Assembly (NCBI GenBank): GCA_036898135.1
Contig: CM072515.1
Span: 74,153,253 to 74,217,252 of the forward strand
Direction: 5' to 3'
Origin: Oncomelania hupensis
Taxonomy: Eukaryota > Mollusca > Gastropoda > Littorinimorpha > Pomatiopsidae
DNA: 64,000 bases
The translations under genes were made by a program, and so were the position numbers. Shown here piece after piece: positions 10,743 through 22,251 of this stretch (the first letter of the stretch is position 1; every line of letters begins with the position of its first letter). The notes under the pieces were generated by a model. That model saw only the letters and a program-made list of their open reading frames with translations. It ran no database searches and was not told the origin of the DNA.

Positions 10743-10779
10743 TTATAATTTTTACGTATCATGCTTAATTCTGACTAAT

Positions 10780-11625
10780 ACGGCTTACTAGCGCCAAAAG
10801 CGGGCAGTTACAGGTATCAGTGATAATAGTAATTAACACGTGTTTCGTGTACTTCACATTATGACGGCCTTCTAGCGCCAAAACCTCATAATTATATGTG
10901 TATAAATTATCATGTGTATAAATTCTTAAATAATAGTCTTTTAGACCCTTTTTATGATTGTAGTTTACTTTTGCTTACTATGTGTTATATACTGTTTGAC
11001 TCCCATTGCTATAAAAAAAGTATAATGCATGCCTAAAGATAAGTGTATGTGGTGTTTCTCTTTTGCCTGATTGTTAGCATGCCGTCTTTAATGTTGCATA
11101 TTACATGTATGTTTTTATCTTAGTTATAATTGTGATGAGTGAAAGATTTCCTTGACGACATTGTAATTTCCATTTTATGGATTATTAAAGATTATGACTT
11201 ATGACTTATGACTTAATTACAAATATCATGTGATAATTACAAATATGAACGACATATTTGCAAGTAACACCTAAAAATTGTAATTATGAAGTGAAAATTA
11301 CAATTTTCGGTTTTTGGCCCATTTCCAGACGGATTGCTAGAGCCAAAACTGAAAATTACACATGTTCAAGCGAAGATATTTGTACTTTTTCAATGATAAT
11401 TGTAATTATCCCTGTGAAAATTATAATTTTCCTATGATATTTGTAATTATCTCATTATATTTGTAATTATCAGGTTTTGGTGCTAGGAAGGCGTGGCAAA
11501 TACTGATAATTATTAATTAACACAGTGGATTACCAGTATCTCTGTAAATTACACAGAACACGTGTTAATTTCAATTATAATTATCGTGATAATGGTAACT
11601 CTCAGTTTTGGCGCTAGTAGGCCGT
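10780..11625. mobile_element. AT-rich foldback/MITE-like element
   Basis: The outer ends form an inverted repeat: ACGGCTTACTAGCGCCAAAA at 10,780, and at the right end, read inward, ACGGCCTACTAGCGCCAAAA. The arms remain alignable for about 100 bp (shared GTTAC and TTAACACGTGTT motifs). Diverged internal copies of the same terminal motif occur at about 10,862 (plus), 11,330 (plus) and 11,476 (minus). No transposase is encoded. The target duplication is unclear, so the superfamily is not assigned. Confidence 0.7.
10900..11216 (+). mobile_element. LINE-like 3' end nested in the foldback element
   Basis: This stretch interrupts the AT-rich foldback element. It ends GATTATTAAAGATTATGACT followed by a (TTATGAC)n heptamer array at about 11,194-11,215, a tail style typical of LINE 3' ends. 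No coding remnant was recognised. Confidence 0.4.
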
Positions 11626-12254
11626 CATATACTTAATCTGCTCACAGTGCCTGTGTTGCCATGCATTTTTTGTCTTATAAATATTTGCACTTGTACATTT
11701 TTGTATGCCATTCTTCTATGTTGTCATAACCCTACGCTAGCCCCACAACTCCCCAATTTTTAACGATACGTCTCCACCCCTCCATGCCTAGGCAGTGAGT
11801 TTAGTTTTAATGTTTTTTGGTGTTTAATAAAAGGACAACATTACGGAGTTGTTGAAGTTGTCGTTGACTCTTCTCCGCAGTATAGTGTGCATTATATATG
11901 AGCTAAAGAGATTAACTGATAGCTGCTAACTGCCCTGGGCGGTTGATCACCAGCAGTAGTTAAAGCTTCTCCTTCGATTCACGCAGGGGACACTACTACT
12001 ACTAGCACTTCCGTTACATGAACTCTCTCTCTATCCGTTTTATAAACGATTGGCCACAGTTGATCGGTGTGATTACCGTTCACAGATCTAACGGCAAGTT
12101 TGGTTTGGAGTTTTTTCGTTAGCGTGGGGGTGAGGTCGCGAATGTGGCATCGGCGCTCAATATTGATCAACATGATTGTCGCTGTGGGACGGGGACCTCA
12201 GGGAGACATTACCTAGATGAACGATCGTTGTTAAATTAAGAGCCGCATTCTCCA
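11626..12254. other. Unassigned sequence
   Basis: Non-coding as far as I can see. TTTAATAAAAGG near 11,823 resembles a polyadenylation signal, but no upstream coding sequence supports a gene end. Confidence 0.35.
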
Positions 12255-12266
12255 GAGATTAGGTGG

Positions 12267-12318
<52 letters not shown>

Positions 12319-12754
12319 GAACGGGAGAGAGTGAGAGAAATGGAGGGAGAGATAGAGAGAGAAAGAGAGGGAGAAAGAGAGGGAGAGAGAGAGGGAGAGA
12401 AAGAGAGGGAGAGAGAGAGAAAGAGAGGGAGGGAGAGAAAGAGAGGGAGAGAGAGAGGGAGAGAGAGAGGGAGAGAAAGAGAGGGAGAGAGAGAGAAAGA
12501 GAGGGAGGGGGAGAAAGAGAGAGAGGGAGAGAGAGAGAAAGAGAGAGAGGGAGAGAAAGAGAGGGAGAAAGAGAGGGAGAGAGAGAGGGAGAGAGAGAGG
12601 GAGAGAAAGAGAGGGAGAGAGAGAGGGAGAGAAAGAGAGTGAGAGAGAGAGAAAGGGAGAGAAAGAGAGGGAGAAAGAGAGGGAGAGAGAGAGAAAGAGA
12701 GAGAGAGAAAGAGAGAGAGAGAGGGGGAGAAAGAGAGAGAGGGAGAGAGAGAAA

Positions 12755-12825
<71 letters not shown>
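12255..12825. repeat. (GA)n polypurine tract, about 570 bp
   Basis: Nearly pure purine on the plus strand, built of GA dinucleotides with GGGAGA and GAAAGA variants. Long Arg/Glu-rich and Ser/Leu-rich frames on the two strands are by-products. Polypurine mirror repeats of this length can adopt triplex (H-DNA) structures in vitro. A GT run follows at about 12,884-12,922. Confidence 0.97.
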
Positions 12826-12922
12826 TAACTTGAAAAGACGGAGAGAGTTTGGGTGGGATAGCGGATGGGGGAGAGAGAAGTGTGTGCGTGTGTGTGTGTG
12901 TGTGCGTTCGTGTGTGTGGAAG

Positions 12923-14680
12923 AGAGAGAGACTGCACATTGACAAGGGTTTGAAGGACTTGCATGAGTGCAATTGGTACTCCTGCCATCTCAACCTTCTT
13001 TCTGGCACTGATGCACACACGCAGGCCGACGCACAAAGTAAAGAGAGAACAATGATGAGAAGATGAAGGTGGATATTGTTTTAGAGATGGGGGTAGTAAC
13101 AGGAGAATTTGTTCTTCAAACCACTTTACCATAGAGCCTCGTTTTGATGATTTATCTTAGCTTTCCCCTCGTGGCCTGAAGCAAGCATCTCGGGTTGGAG
13201 GACTGGGATCACGTGACACAAAATGGCCCTCGCGAAAGGTGGACTGCTGGGTTCAGATGTTGCGGCTCAGCGTCACTTTCTCCTTCACAACGTGTATGAA
13301 GAGCAAGTCTAGGTTTTCAAGGATCTGGATCTATTCTTCTTCCATTCCTCCATCGTTGTGCTTACTTCATCTTTCGCATAATGCGTCGGCTAAGTTTAAA
13401 TAAATTATAATAAGAAAAATAACAATCGCGTTTTAATACAACATTAGATACTTTTTCTCTCTCTCAAATCGAAGTGGCCGTGTTAATAAATCATGATCAC
13501 TTCCTTCCACGCCATATACCCTTTAACACAAACGAACAAATAACATCTACCTCTCTTAAAGTTCAACCTTTTCGTTCTGATTCGTACGTGCGTGCCCGAA
13601 TGACCTAAAACCGCAGTAGCGACCCCAAATGGTTTTGATGTCCTCTCAGTTCATAAGTTATTCCACCGAACAGACGTGCTCTTTTGAGAGCAAACTCGAT
13701 ACGCTACTTTAGATTGAAATTTAAAACCCAGTCACATTCCAAGTGTGGTCTCTCAAGTTATTTGTCTTTCTATTTAATTTTCTGCGCGTTAATACAGTCA
13801 TCGAAGCCTCCGAAAATGGTCATCCGATGCGCAAGTTAACCGTTTAAAAGTTTTGACAGGTCTATTTTCTTCAGCGGAATTACTTCCGTGACTTTTGTCC
13901 CCACCGCCAGACAAACGCTGCCGTAGCCAAAAGCCGTAGGAGTCTAACATCTTATTTATTTATTTATTGGTAACCCAGCTGGGTAAAAATGAAGGCAGTT
14001 TCGGGAGGCGTCTAAACCTGCCACTTTCGCTAAAAATTGTGCGAACATCAAATTTAAATTCTATTTGCCAGTTTATGGACTACTTCCTTGTCTGGGCGGA
14101 TCAAAACTTGATATTGGAAGGGAAAACGAAAGCGACTGGAAGTAAAATTTAGTGAAACATGTTATTTGAAGTTCCTGATTCCGATTATGCAAATTTTGTC
14201 CCAGCGGGCCTACTTTTGCGGGAAATGAGTTTATTTATGCTGTTTACGTCATACGATTTACGTATGTAAATTAACCCATGGAGTCATGTGATGCTATTTT
14301 GGTATGCCTACCTGTTTCGATAGAAAAAATGACTGCGATGGTGATATAACGGATGAAGCCCGAATTGCATTGTGGGGGATTTATTTAGACGGAGTTGTCA
14401 TAGTTTTCTTTGCTGTTGCGCGAACTGTGTTTGAACTCCATGGGAGACGTATCTAATCATTCTGTCAGCGAGACGCAGCCCCAACGTTAACGTCCCCTCC
14501 TCATTCCACCCTGCCGCTGACAGTGCAAACTGAAAAAGGTGACGTGTATACAGAAGAAAGTGTTCAAAACGGATTTTTAAAGTTGTTGTTGTTAATGTTG
14601 TTGTTGTTGTTGTTGATGCTAACGACGACACCGACGTTGATGGTGATTACGATGATGACGATGGTGGTGGAGCTTGTGGT
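12923..14680. other. Unassigned sequence
   Basis: No recognisable transposon or gene. Short open frames such as 13,967-14,152 lack domain signatures. Confidence 0.35.
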
Positions 14681-14725
14681 ATTCTTCTTCTTCTTCTTCT
14701 TCTTCTTCTTCTTCTTCTTCTTCTT

Positions 14726-14756
<31 letters not shown>

Positions 14757-15016
14757 TGGCTATTGACGCCTAATCTAAACAAAGCCCTAGGCGTTTACAA
14801 AGTCAAAAATATACAACAAATCAACATACAAAACAAGAAAGAAGATAACGTTTTTACTGATAACCACAATCTGGTAATGATGACGACGACGACGATGGTA
14901 GTGATGATGATGCTGCTGCTGATGATGATGCTGATGATGATGAAGATGATGATGATGACAACAACTATTACAGCGATAGCAGTGATGACACATATATCTG
15001 CGACGACGACGACGAC
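14681..15016. repeat. (TTC)n and (ATG/ACG)n microsatellites
   Basis: TTC runs from about 14,681 to 14,755. A GAT/ATG-rich triplet tract follows at about 14,877-14,962, and ACG triplets at about 15,001-15,016. The long frame crossing them consists mostly of Phe, Met, Thr and Leu runs and is not a gene. Confidence 0.93.
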
Positions 15017-15485
15017 TATAATGACGAATCGGTGGTACCGAGAATCACTCCTATTCCTGAAGCAGTGGTGTGTATCGCTCAGACAGCCGGTCCAGTTGGC
15101 GATCAGCGTGCACCGCCCATGGGGCCTGGCTCAAGGGCATGCAACCCATCAAACGACAGACGTAGATGCAACTCTTTGTTTCGTCCCTTTGATGGCGCAT
15201 CTCGTCAAGTCCTCACGGCTAGGGGCGGGGCATGTCAATATTAGACCGGTACTAATTTCTCTGGTGGCCCCCGCGTTTTTAGGCTCGGGCCATCATTCTC
15301 CTGCCTATAATTAACTGTCAACATGAGCTGCCCTTCAGGCCGCAGCCACCCGTCAGCCTCGCTGCACCGAGCCCTCGACCCTATCCATCTCACCACACCC
15401 CGGCCCCTTCGGAGGGCTGCAGGTTTATTACAAGTGAAAACTGTGTCAGAACTGCGGTTTTAATATTCACTAGTCCTATCTCACT
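15017..15485. other. Unassigned GC-richer sequence
   Basis: A locally GC-richer stretch (15,040-15,430) with no recognised domain in any frame. I cannot assign it. Confidence 0.3.
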
Positions 15486-16169
<684 letters not shown>

Positions 16170-16482
16170 TTAACCTTATTGTCCCTTTTTCTATAGGGAA
16201 ATTCTGGGCCGCCTCCCCTGGGGAAAGCGTAGTCGCAGCCTGTGGCGCGCCCAAACCCAACCTACATAACATTAGTTGTGATTTTGAAATTTTGCTGGGG
16301 AAGCAAACCGGAGTACCCGGAGAAAACCCCCGAGACATTGCCCGAGTCGAAAGTAAATAATATTCGGAGAAACATAACGCCCAGATGCGGGATCGATCTC
16401 ACACCTGTCAGGCGCCATTGGTTTCTGGCTTGTGGACAATGCAAGTTAGTCCCGCCTTAGCCCACTTGGCCACAACGCTCGA
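16170..16482 (-). mobile_element. tRNA-Ser/Leu-like SINE
   Basis: Minus-strand SINE whose head (from 16,482) contains TGGCCAAGTGGGCTAAGGCG, an A-box of the Ser/Leu tRNA type. A B-box-like GAGATCGATCCCG follows. The body carries the segment GGGTTTTCTCCGGGTACTCC (about 16,310-16,336), and the end runs into GGGACAATAAGG. The second copy is at 56,045-56,356. Identity between them is clear along the full 310 bp. Confidence 0.88.
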
Positions 16483-16511
16483 TTCTTCTTCTTCTTCTTC
16501 TTCTTCTTCTT

Positions 16512-16541
<30 letters not shown>
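16483..16541. repeat. (TTC)n microsatellite abutting the SINE
   Basis: About 19 TTC triplets directly at the SINE head boundary, ending in TTATTATTATT. Confidence 0.95.
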
Positions 16542-16542
<1 letters not shown>

Positions 16543-17235
16543 TTATTATTCGTGGTCTTTGAATTTAAAAAAAATCAAAATTAAAGTCGGAAACTGTAGA
16601 TACCATTGTCTTGTGCATGTTTGTTTGAATACTCTTACGTGAATTTCTAGAATCCAGTTCAGTTTACCTTTATGTTTAATTGAAAACAAGAAACAACCAC
16701 AAGGATACTTTTTTGTTGTGTTGTTCTCCCAGGAAAATATTGGGTCCTTTTGTTGTTGTTAATGGGGCCTTGGGGACAAAGCCTTTAGTAAAACTGTCTC
16801 CCAGTGATCTGGGACTTTTTGTAAAGAGAAGACATCGTAGGCACAATACTTCTTAGTAGTTATGAAGGAAGCTTGTACAAGTTATTATTGAAGAAGAAGA
16901 AGAACAAGAACACGAAGAAAAGAACAAGAAAAAGAAGAAGACATTTTTATATTTTTTTTACATTGTTGCAGTTTTTTAAAATGTACTTATTAATGTGTTT
17001 ATTTTCATTTAATTAATATTAGGTTTATTTTAATGTCTTAGTCACTTAGGTGCATATAGACAATAACCAGTAAATGAAAGAAGAAGAAGAAAAAGAAGAA
17101 ACGGATGACGGGCCCAGTACACAAGTTCAAATTTAATTCAGACGTACAGCCTCGCCAATAGAAAACGGGACCCGCAATAATAATGATAGTGTTCCGCGCT
17201 TTTTTGGAATCTGGGCAATTCTAGAATAGGCCTGC
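16542..17235. other. Unassigned flank of the gypsy insertion
   Basis: AT-rich with scattered GAA/AAG runs. No gene was seen. The last bases, GCAATTCTAGAATAGGCCTGC (17,215-17,235), recur just beyond the other end of the gypsy element. Confidence 0.4.
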
Positions 17236-17868
17236 TGTTACGTTGAAACGCGTACGAAAGTATGTCGGAAGCGTGTACGATAGATCTAATCGTTTCGTTT
17301 TGCAAAGTATTCAATAATAGAGTTTATTTACCTTTGATTTGAGTTTGCATTGTTGTTAGGAAAGGCTTTGTATAACGTTGATAATTTGCGTTAGTCGATA
17401 TTATTTGAGAATCTTCTGGATATGCGTGTTTACTCTTGATAGAAACTTCCCGATACATGTCGAAGCAAGAGGTCGTTCTGGAAGATATAAAAATATGTAT
17501 TGACGTAAGTCAGTGATGACGTTCTTTATTCGATTGGTGGCAGTGCGTCATTTCTACATTGTTCGAAATTCTTCCGGAAGAGAGAGAGGTTATTTAATCG
17601 TGTGCCGAGATTGTTGTAGAGAGTAAAGTTGTTGATAGTGATTTGGAAAGTTGCTGTGAAAGTTGTTGAGTTGAATTGAGAATTGTATGCAGTTGTTGAT
17701 GTGTGCTGAATAAAAGTGGAAAACTTCATACGTCGACTTTGTGAATTGTATGCTGTTTGGACGGGCTGTGTGAATAAACGAATCTGAGTTACACAACTAT
17801 CAGGAATTCAAGCATCGGGGCTGAATCAGATACTGATAGAAAACACCAACATCAAACAGAGTGTAACA
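17236..17868 (+). repeat. 5' LTR of gypsy copy 1
   Basis: 633 bp, with TGTTAC at the start and GTAACA at the end. A TATA-like GATATAAAAA lies at about 17,484-17,493. Candidate polyadenylation signals AATAAA lie at 17,709-17,714 and 17,773-17,778, so U3, R and U5 can be sketched in that order. It is nearly identical to the 3' LTR. Confidence 0.96.
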
Positions 17869-17871
17869 TTT

Positions 17872-17889
17872 TGGGGGCTCGTCCGGGAT
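17872..17889 (+). promoter_or_regulatory. Primer binding site, tRNA-Pro type
   Basis: Three bases after the LTR lies TGGGGGCTCGTCCGGGAT. It is complementary to the 3' end of animal tRNA-Pro and, as I recall it, is the primer site class used by murine-leukemia-type gammaretroviruses. Its position is exactly where minus-strand DNA synthesis should be primed. Confidence 0.88.
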
Positions 17890-18059
17890 TCACGCCATAG
17901 CCAAGGGTTCAACTGCTATACTACAACAAGCGAGTCAACGTTACGAGAGGCAGTCATCGAGGGTAGCCGCCAACGAGTTGCGTCGAGAGGGGCCAACATA
18001 CTGGGACTACATCACCGATAGGTTCGGGTTGACTGCAAGGGCGTGTAGTCGCTGAAGAG

Positions 18060-18380
18060 TTGCTTCGTGAGCGAACAACAGATCGGGACTACGTAGCTGC
18101 CGCAGGACTACGTCGAGGGACAGTCTCGGAGCTACATCGCCAGTGTTACAGAGAGCGGCGAGCGGACGTCGTGTCTACTTCAGCACAGGAGCGTATACAT
18201 CAACACCAGCGTGGTGCAGCGTCGCATACGACGAGGACAGCGGGGCCTGCGTCAGCGAAGGCGACTAGTGGAAAGCATCAGCGCTACTGCAGAAAGCGTG
18301 CTGTTCTAGAACAGTCTAGAAAGGTACAGCACAGTCAAGAACTTTCAAGAAAAAGAACTTTCCAGAAAAGAACCTTCTAG
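18060..18380 (+). CDS. Leader open frame upstream of gag, uncertain
   Basis: A 106-codon frame between the primer site and gag. It has no recognised domain and is rich in Arg, Thr and Ser. Its C-terminal part overlaps a leader repeat built on TTCTAGAAAAGAAC-type units. The equivalent leader of copy 2 (35,700-36,150) does not keep this frame, which argues against a conserved protein. It may be only packaging or leader RNA. Confidence 0.2.
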   Translation: MLRERTTDRDYVAAAGLRRGTVSELHRQCYRERRADVVSTSAQERIHQHQRGAASHTTRTAGPASAKATSGKHQRYCRKRAVLEQSRKVQHSQELSRKRTFQKRTF

Positions 18381-18405
18381 AAAAGAACTTTCCAGAAGCA
18401 TCAAG

Positions 18406-21400
18406 ATGGCTGACCTCTGGCAGAAAGGGGTTGAACTAAATCTAAAAGGCAAGCAGCTGACGGAGTATGTCAAGTCTCAGGAGAGAATACGAGAAAGAGA
18501 ATTGGAAGAGAAGCGTCTAGAAAAAGAAATAGAATTAGAACAGAAGCGTCTAGAATTAGAGGAGCAGCGACGCCGAGAAGATAAGGAAGAACAGCGTCAA
18601 CGGGAAGAAAAAGAAGAGCAACGTCGTCGAGAAGACAGAGAGCTCGAAGCGCAGCGTCGCCAAGAAGAAAGAGAGGAAAGAGAGGCTGAGCGTCAGTACC
18701 AACTAGAGTTGGCGCGCATCCAGCAACAGCAGCGTGCGCCACAAGTTATCAGTGACTTCAAGGCTCCAAAATTGCCAGTGTTCGTCGACGAAAAGGACCA
18801 GATCGACAGCTATCTGGCGAGGTTTGAAAGGTTCGCCGAAAGCGCTAAATGGCAACATCAAGACTGGGCGATCATACTCAGCGCACTACTGACGGGAAAG
18901 GCGCTCGATGTCTACAGTAGACTGTCGAATAATGACGCCAAAGACTACGACGTTTTGAAAGCGGCCCTATTGCAGTGCTACAACTTTACAGAGAAGGGCT
19001 ACCGTCAACGCTTTCGTGAATGCCGGCCTTTGTCAGACGAGACACCAAAACAATTTGTGGAGCGCCTGTCATCATATCTACACAAGTGGGTGGAATTATC
19101 AGGCAAAGGGAAGACTTACGAGAGTCTCCATGAGCTGATCGTGAGGGAACAATTACTCAACGCCTGCCCTAAGGACCTCGCGATCCACTTGGAAATACAA
19201 AAGTTGCAGACGCTAAAAGACGTTGCTGAGGCTGCTGAAAGATATCTCATCGCTCATGAGAAAACGTTGGGGCCACCCAGCGCGACGAAACACTTTCAGA
19301 AGACGGCAAGACATGGGAACCAGATCCAGGGGAGCCAGACGAGCCAGAGACACACTGACTCCACGCCTCCTCCCAGGGAAGGGCATTCAAGAGGCTGTTT
19401 CACCTGCAACGCTACAGACCACAGAGCGGCTAACTGTCCTCAAAACAAAAGTAGCGGACAGCGGGGCAGTACGGACAATGCAGCGATGGGCAACCGACAG
19501 AGACGTTTCTCCAATCAACGGCAAACCAGTAGATCTGCCCATCAAGTGTGCGGCGGGAGCGTCATTCTTCCGAGTGAGACCAAGCGCACAGCTACCCCTG
19601 CGGACGTGCAAGAGTGCATGACTGATGGCCAACTCCTCCTTGCCAACGGGAAATCCATCCCCGTCGTCGCCAGCGCAGCTATGACCGTCCAGAACATGCC
19701 TGTTTCCAAGGGACGCGTCGGAAATCATGAAGTGACTGTCCTAAGAGACTCTGGCTGCAGTGGGGTCATCGTCAAAGAAGACCTAATCGCTAAAGAACAG
19801 TTCACTGGCGATTTTAAATGGACACTTATGGCCGACAGCAAATGTGTGAAAGCGCCAGTTGCAAAAATTCATGTCAACACCCCTTTCTACATAGGCGAAG
19901 TCGAAGCGGTTTGCCTGAAGAAGCCGCTGTATGATTTGATGATCGGGAATATCGACGGCGCGAGACGACCCGACGACCCCGATCCAGAGTGGAGTCCTGC
20001 CTCAACTCAACACGTCGAAGTTGTGGAGGAGGATCCATTGCCGTTTCCCGATGGAGACCTTACAGAGCTGCTACGGGACAATGTGGTTACTCCGGCTCAG
20101 CCCTGCCGACCAGAGATCGTCGGTGCTGTTACTACCAGGGCCCAGGCCAAGAGAGACAAGACGTCTACGCCACTGAAGGTCGCCGACAACTCTAAAGCTG
20201 CCATCGTGGACAGAGATAAGCTGATCCAGCTCCAGGAAGCTGACAGCACTTTAAACAAGTACAGGAACCGCCAAGACCACGTGACCAAAGGCAGTGGTAC
20301 GGTCTATTTTGAGGTGAAGGCCAAGATCCTGTATCGAATCTTCCAACACCCGAGGGTCAACGGAGGGAAACCACTACGTCAAGTCTTGGTACCGTTACCC
20401 CTAAGGCGCCAGGTGATGGAAGTAGCGCATGACTCAATCATGGGAGGTCACCTAGGCATCAAGAAGACGTCAGACAGAATCCAGGCGGTGTTCTACTGGC
20501 CAGGACTTCATGCGGACGTCAGCCGTTTCTGCCGATCATGTGACATTTGCCAGAAAACCATACCTCGAGGAAGGGTCCCGAAAGTGCCTATGCAAAGGAT
20601 GCCTTTGATCGACCGACCTTTCAAGAGGGTGGCCTTAGACTTAATCGGCGAAATAAGACCTCCGAGTGAAGAAGGTCATCGGTGGGTACTGACTTTAGTG
20701 GACTATGCGACTCGGTACCCAGAAGCAGTGCCTCTGAAGAAGATTGACACTGAAACTGTTGCAGAGGCGCTGGTGGACATGTTCAGTAGACTTGGAGTGC
20801 CTGAAGAAATTCTGACAGACCTCGGGACACAGTTCGTCTCTGACTGTATGAAGGAGGTCAACAGACTGCTGAGCATCCGGCATTTGACTACGACACCCTA
20901 CCATCCAATGTGCAACGGGCTCGTCGAAAAGTTCAATGCTACGCTGAAGTCCACCCTGAAGAAACTGTGCAGCGAGCAGCCCAGACAATGGCATCGCTAC
21001 ATCAACGCCCTACTTTTCGCCTACAGAGAAGTACCGCAGGGGTCCACCGGCTTTTCTCCGTTCGAGCTGCTGTACGGAAGAACCATCCGAGGGCTGATGC
21101 ACATCCTGAAAGAACTGTGGACGAAAGAAGTAGACACCCCAGAGGTGAAGAACAGTTACCAGTACGTGTTTGAGCTACGAGAGAAGCTGGAGCAGACTCT
21201 CGAGATAGCCAGAGAAAACCTGAAGAAGTCCCAGGACTGTGGAAAGCACTACTATGATCGTAGGGCTGTGAACAGGAAGTTTAAACCTGGCAACAAAGTG
21301 CTGGTGCTGCTACCTACTGATCATAATAAGTTGCTGATGCAGTGGAAAGGCCCGTACGAAGTGGAGACCGTGGTGGGGATCAATGACTACAAGGTGAAGG

Positions 21401-21945
21401 TCGGCCAGCATTCCAAGATATACCACGCCAACCTCCTTAAGCTGTACGTGGAAAGGCTATCAGCGACTGTGCACGCAGCCACAGCAGCTGTGACCGACAA
21501 CAGCTTTGACAGCGAAGAACTTCTGGAACTGGGAGACTTCCACAGCAAAGAAGGCATCGATGATGTTAAGATAGGACCAAGCTTGACGGAAGGTCAAAAG
21601 AGGGAGCTCAAGGACCTTATGGGCGAATTTCCCCATAGCTTCAGTGATGTCCCAGGCTCTACGACTTTGGTCGAACATGAAGTCCACACCCAGACCTGGA
21701 AGGAGCATCTGCAGACCTTGAGGGAGCTGTTCCACCGTCCCGCAGAAGCCAACCTGACCGTGAGACCCAGCGAATGCATTCTGGGAGCTGACAACGTCGA
21801 CTGCGTCGGACATCCGACGGAAGAGGAAGACAACGGAGGATGCACTGACTCCAGGAAAACCCACGTGATCGTCGTCTTTGACCCTGGGCCGATGACAACC
21901 GCAACTGACGAGGGCGACGTTTCCTTGCGGATGAAAGATCATTGA
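18406..21945 (+). CDS. Gag-protease-integrase polyprotein with RT stump
   Basis: Single frame of 1,179 codons. Residues about 20-110 form a Glu/Arg/Gln-rich coiled coil. Residues about 115-300 are a retrotransposon Gag domain (QIDSYLARFERFAE, YNFTEKGYRQRFRECRP). A CCHC knuckle, CFTCNATDHRAANC, starts at residue 331. An aspartic protease motif, LRDSGCSG, has its Asp at 448. The integrase follows: an HHCC zinc-binding block (H675, then CRSCDIC) and the core triad D745, D805, E841 (spacing D-59-D-35-E), then a GPY/F-type module near 979. After integrase comes the pre-RT segment LTEGQKRELKDLMGEFPHSF (about 1059). It then jumps at HTQTWKEHL (about 1093) to the region that normally follows the YxDD motif, and ends in non-homologous sequence. 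The RT fingers, palm and RNase H are gone. The ATG at 18,406 is chosen because the coiled coil starts right after it. Confidence 0.93.
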   Translation: MADLWQKGVELNLKGKQLTEYVKSQERIRERELEEKRLEKEIELEQKRLELEEQRRREDKEEQRQREEKEEQRRREDRELEAQRRQEEREEREAERQYQLELARIQQQQRAPQVISDFKAPKLPVFVDEKDQIDSYLARFERFAESAKWQHQDWAIILSALLTGKALDVYSRLSNNDAKDYDVLKAALLQCYNFTEKGYRQRFRECRPLSDETPKQFVERLSSYLHKWVELSGKGKTYESLHELIVREQLLNACPKDLAIHLEIQKLQTLKDVAEAAERYLIAHEKTLGPPSATKHFQKTARHGNQIQGSQTSQRHTDSTPPPREGHSRGCFTCNATDHRAANCPQNKSSGQRGSTDNAAMGNRQRRFSNQRQTSRSAHQVCGGSVILPSETKRTATPADVQECMTDGQLLLANGKSIPVVASAAMTVQNMPVSKGRVGNHEVTVLRDSGCSGVIVKEDLIAKEQFTGDFKWTLMADSKCVKAPVAKIHVNTPFYIGEVEAVCLKKPLYDLMIGNIDGARRPDDPDPEWSPASTQHVEVVEEDPLPFPDGDLTELLRDNVVTPAQPCRPEIVGAVTTRAQAKRDKTSTPLKVADNSKAAIVDRDKLIQLQEADSTLNKYRNRQDHVTKGSGTVYFEVKAKILYRIFQHPRVNGGKPLRQVLVPLPLRRQVMEVAHDSIMGGHLGIKKTSDRIQAVFYWPGLHADVSRFCRSCDICQKTIPRGRVPKVPMQRMPLIDRPFKRVALDLIGEIRPPSEEGHRWVLTLVDYATRYPEAVPLKKIDTETVAEALVDMFSRLGVPEEILTDLGTQFVSDCMKEVNRLLSIRHLTTTPYHPMCNGLVEKFNATLKSTLKKLCSEQPRQWHRYINALLFAYREVPQGSTGFSPFELLYGRTIRGLMHILKELWTKEVDTPEVKNSYQYVFELREKLEQTLEIARENLKKSQDCGKHYYDRRAVNRKFKPGNKVLVLLPTDHNKLLMQWKGPYEVETVVGINDYKVKVGQHSKIYHANLLKLYVERLSATVHAATAAVTDNSFDSEELLELGDFHSKEGIDDVKIGPSLTEGQKRELKDLMGEFPHSFSDVPGSTTLVEHEVHTQTWKEHLQTLRELFHRPAEANLTVRPSECILGADNVDCVGHPTEEEDNGGCTDSRKTHVIVVFDPGPMTTATDEGDVSLRMKDH

Positions 21946-22251
21946 CTGTGTGGACGAACTAAGAATATTGGTAATGACAGACTTGAAAATGAAAAACGTT
22001 GACTGGGTAAATGATCTGTGAACATTGACAGTATCCAGAAAGACTTGCAGATGAGAAACTTTGACTCTGTGTGAATGAACTGTGAACATTGACAATATCC
22101 AGGCAGATTTGAAGATGAAAACCATTGACTCTGTGTGAATGAGCTGAGAACAGTGACAGTGTTCAGACAATCTGAAATAAGTTTTAATTCTGAACTTTGT
22201 TTGTGCATTACGTTTCAACGTTGTTGAAAGAAATTGGGTAAATTTCTTCTT

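Noticed and set aside
12236..13132. 298- and 253-codon frames on the minus strand
   Set aside because: They consist mostly of Ser-Leu-Pro-Phe runs from the GA/CT tract. No domain is present at either end.
14523..15314. 263-codon plus-strand frame
   Set aside because: It crosses TTC, ATG and ACG repeats, and its non-repeat end has no recognisable domain.
17526..17796. Two frames of 67 and 68 codons, repeated identically at 22,555-22,825
   Set aside because: They are antisense frames within the LTRs and are identical only because the LTRs are.
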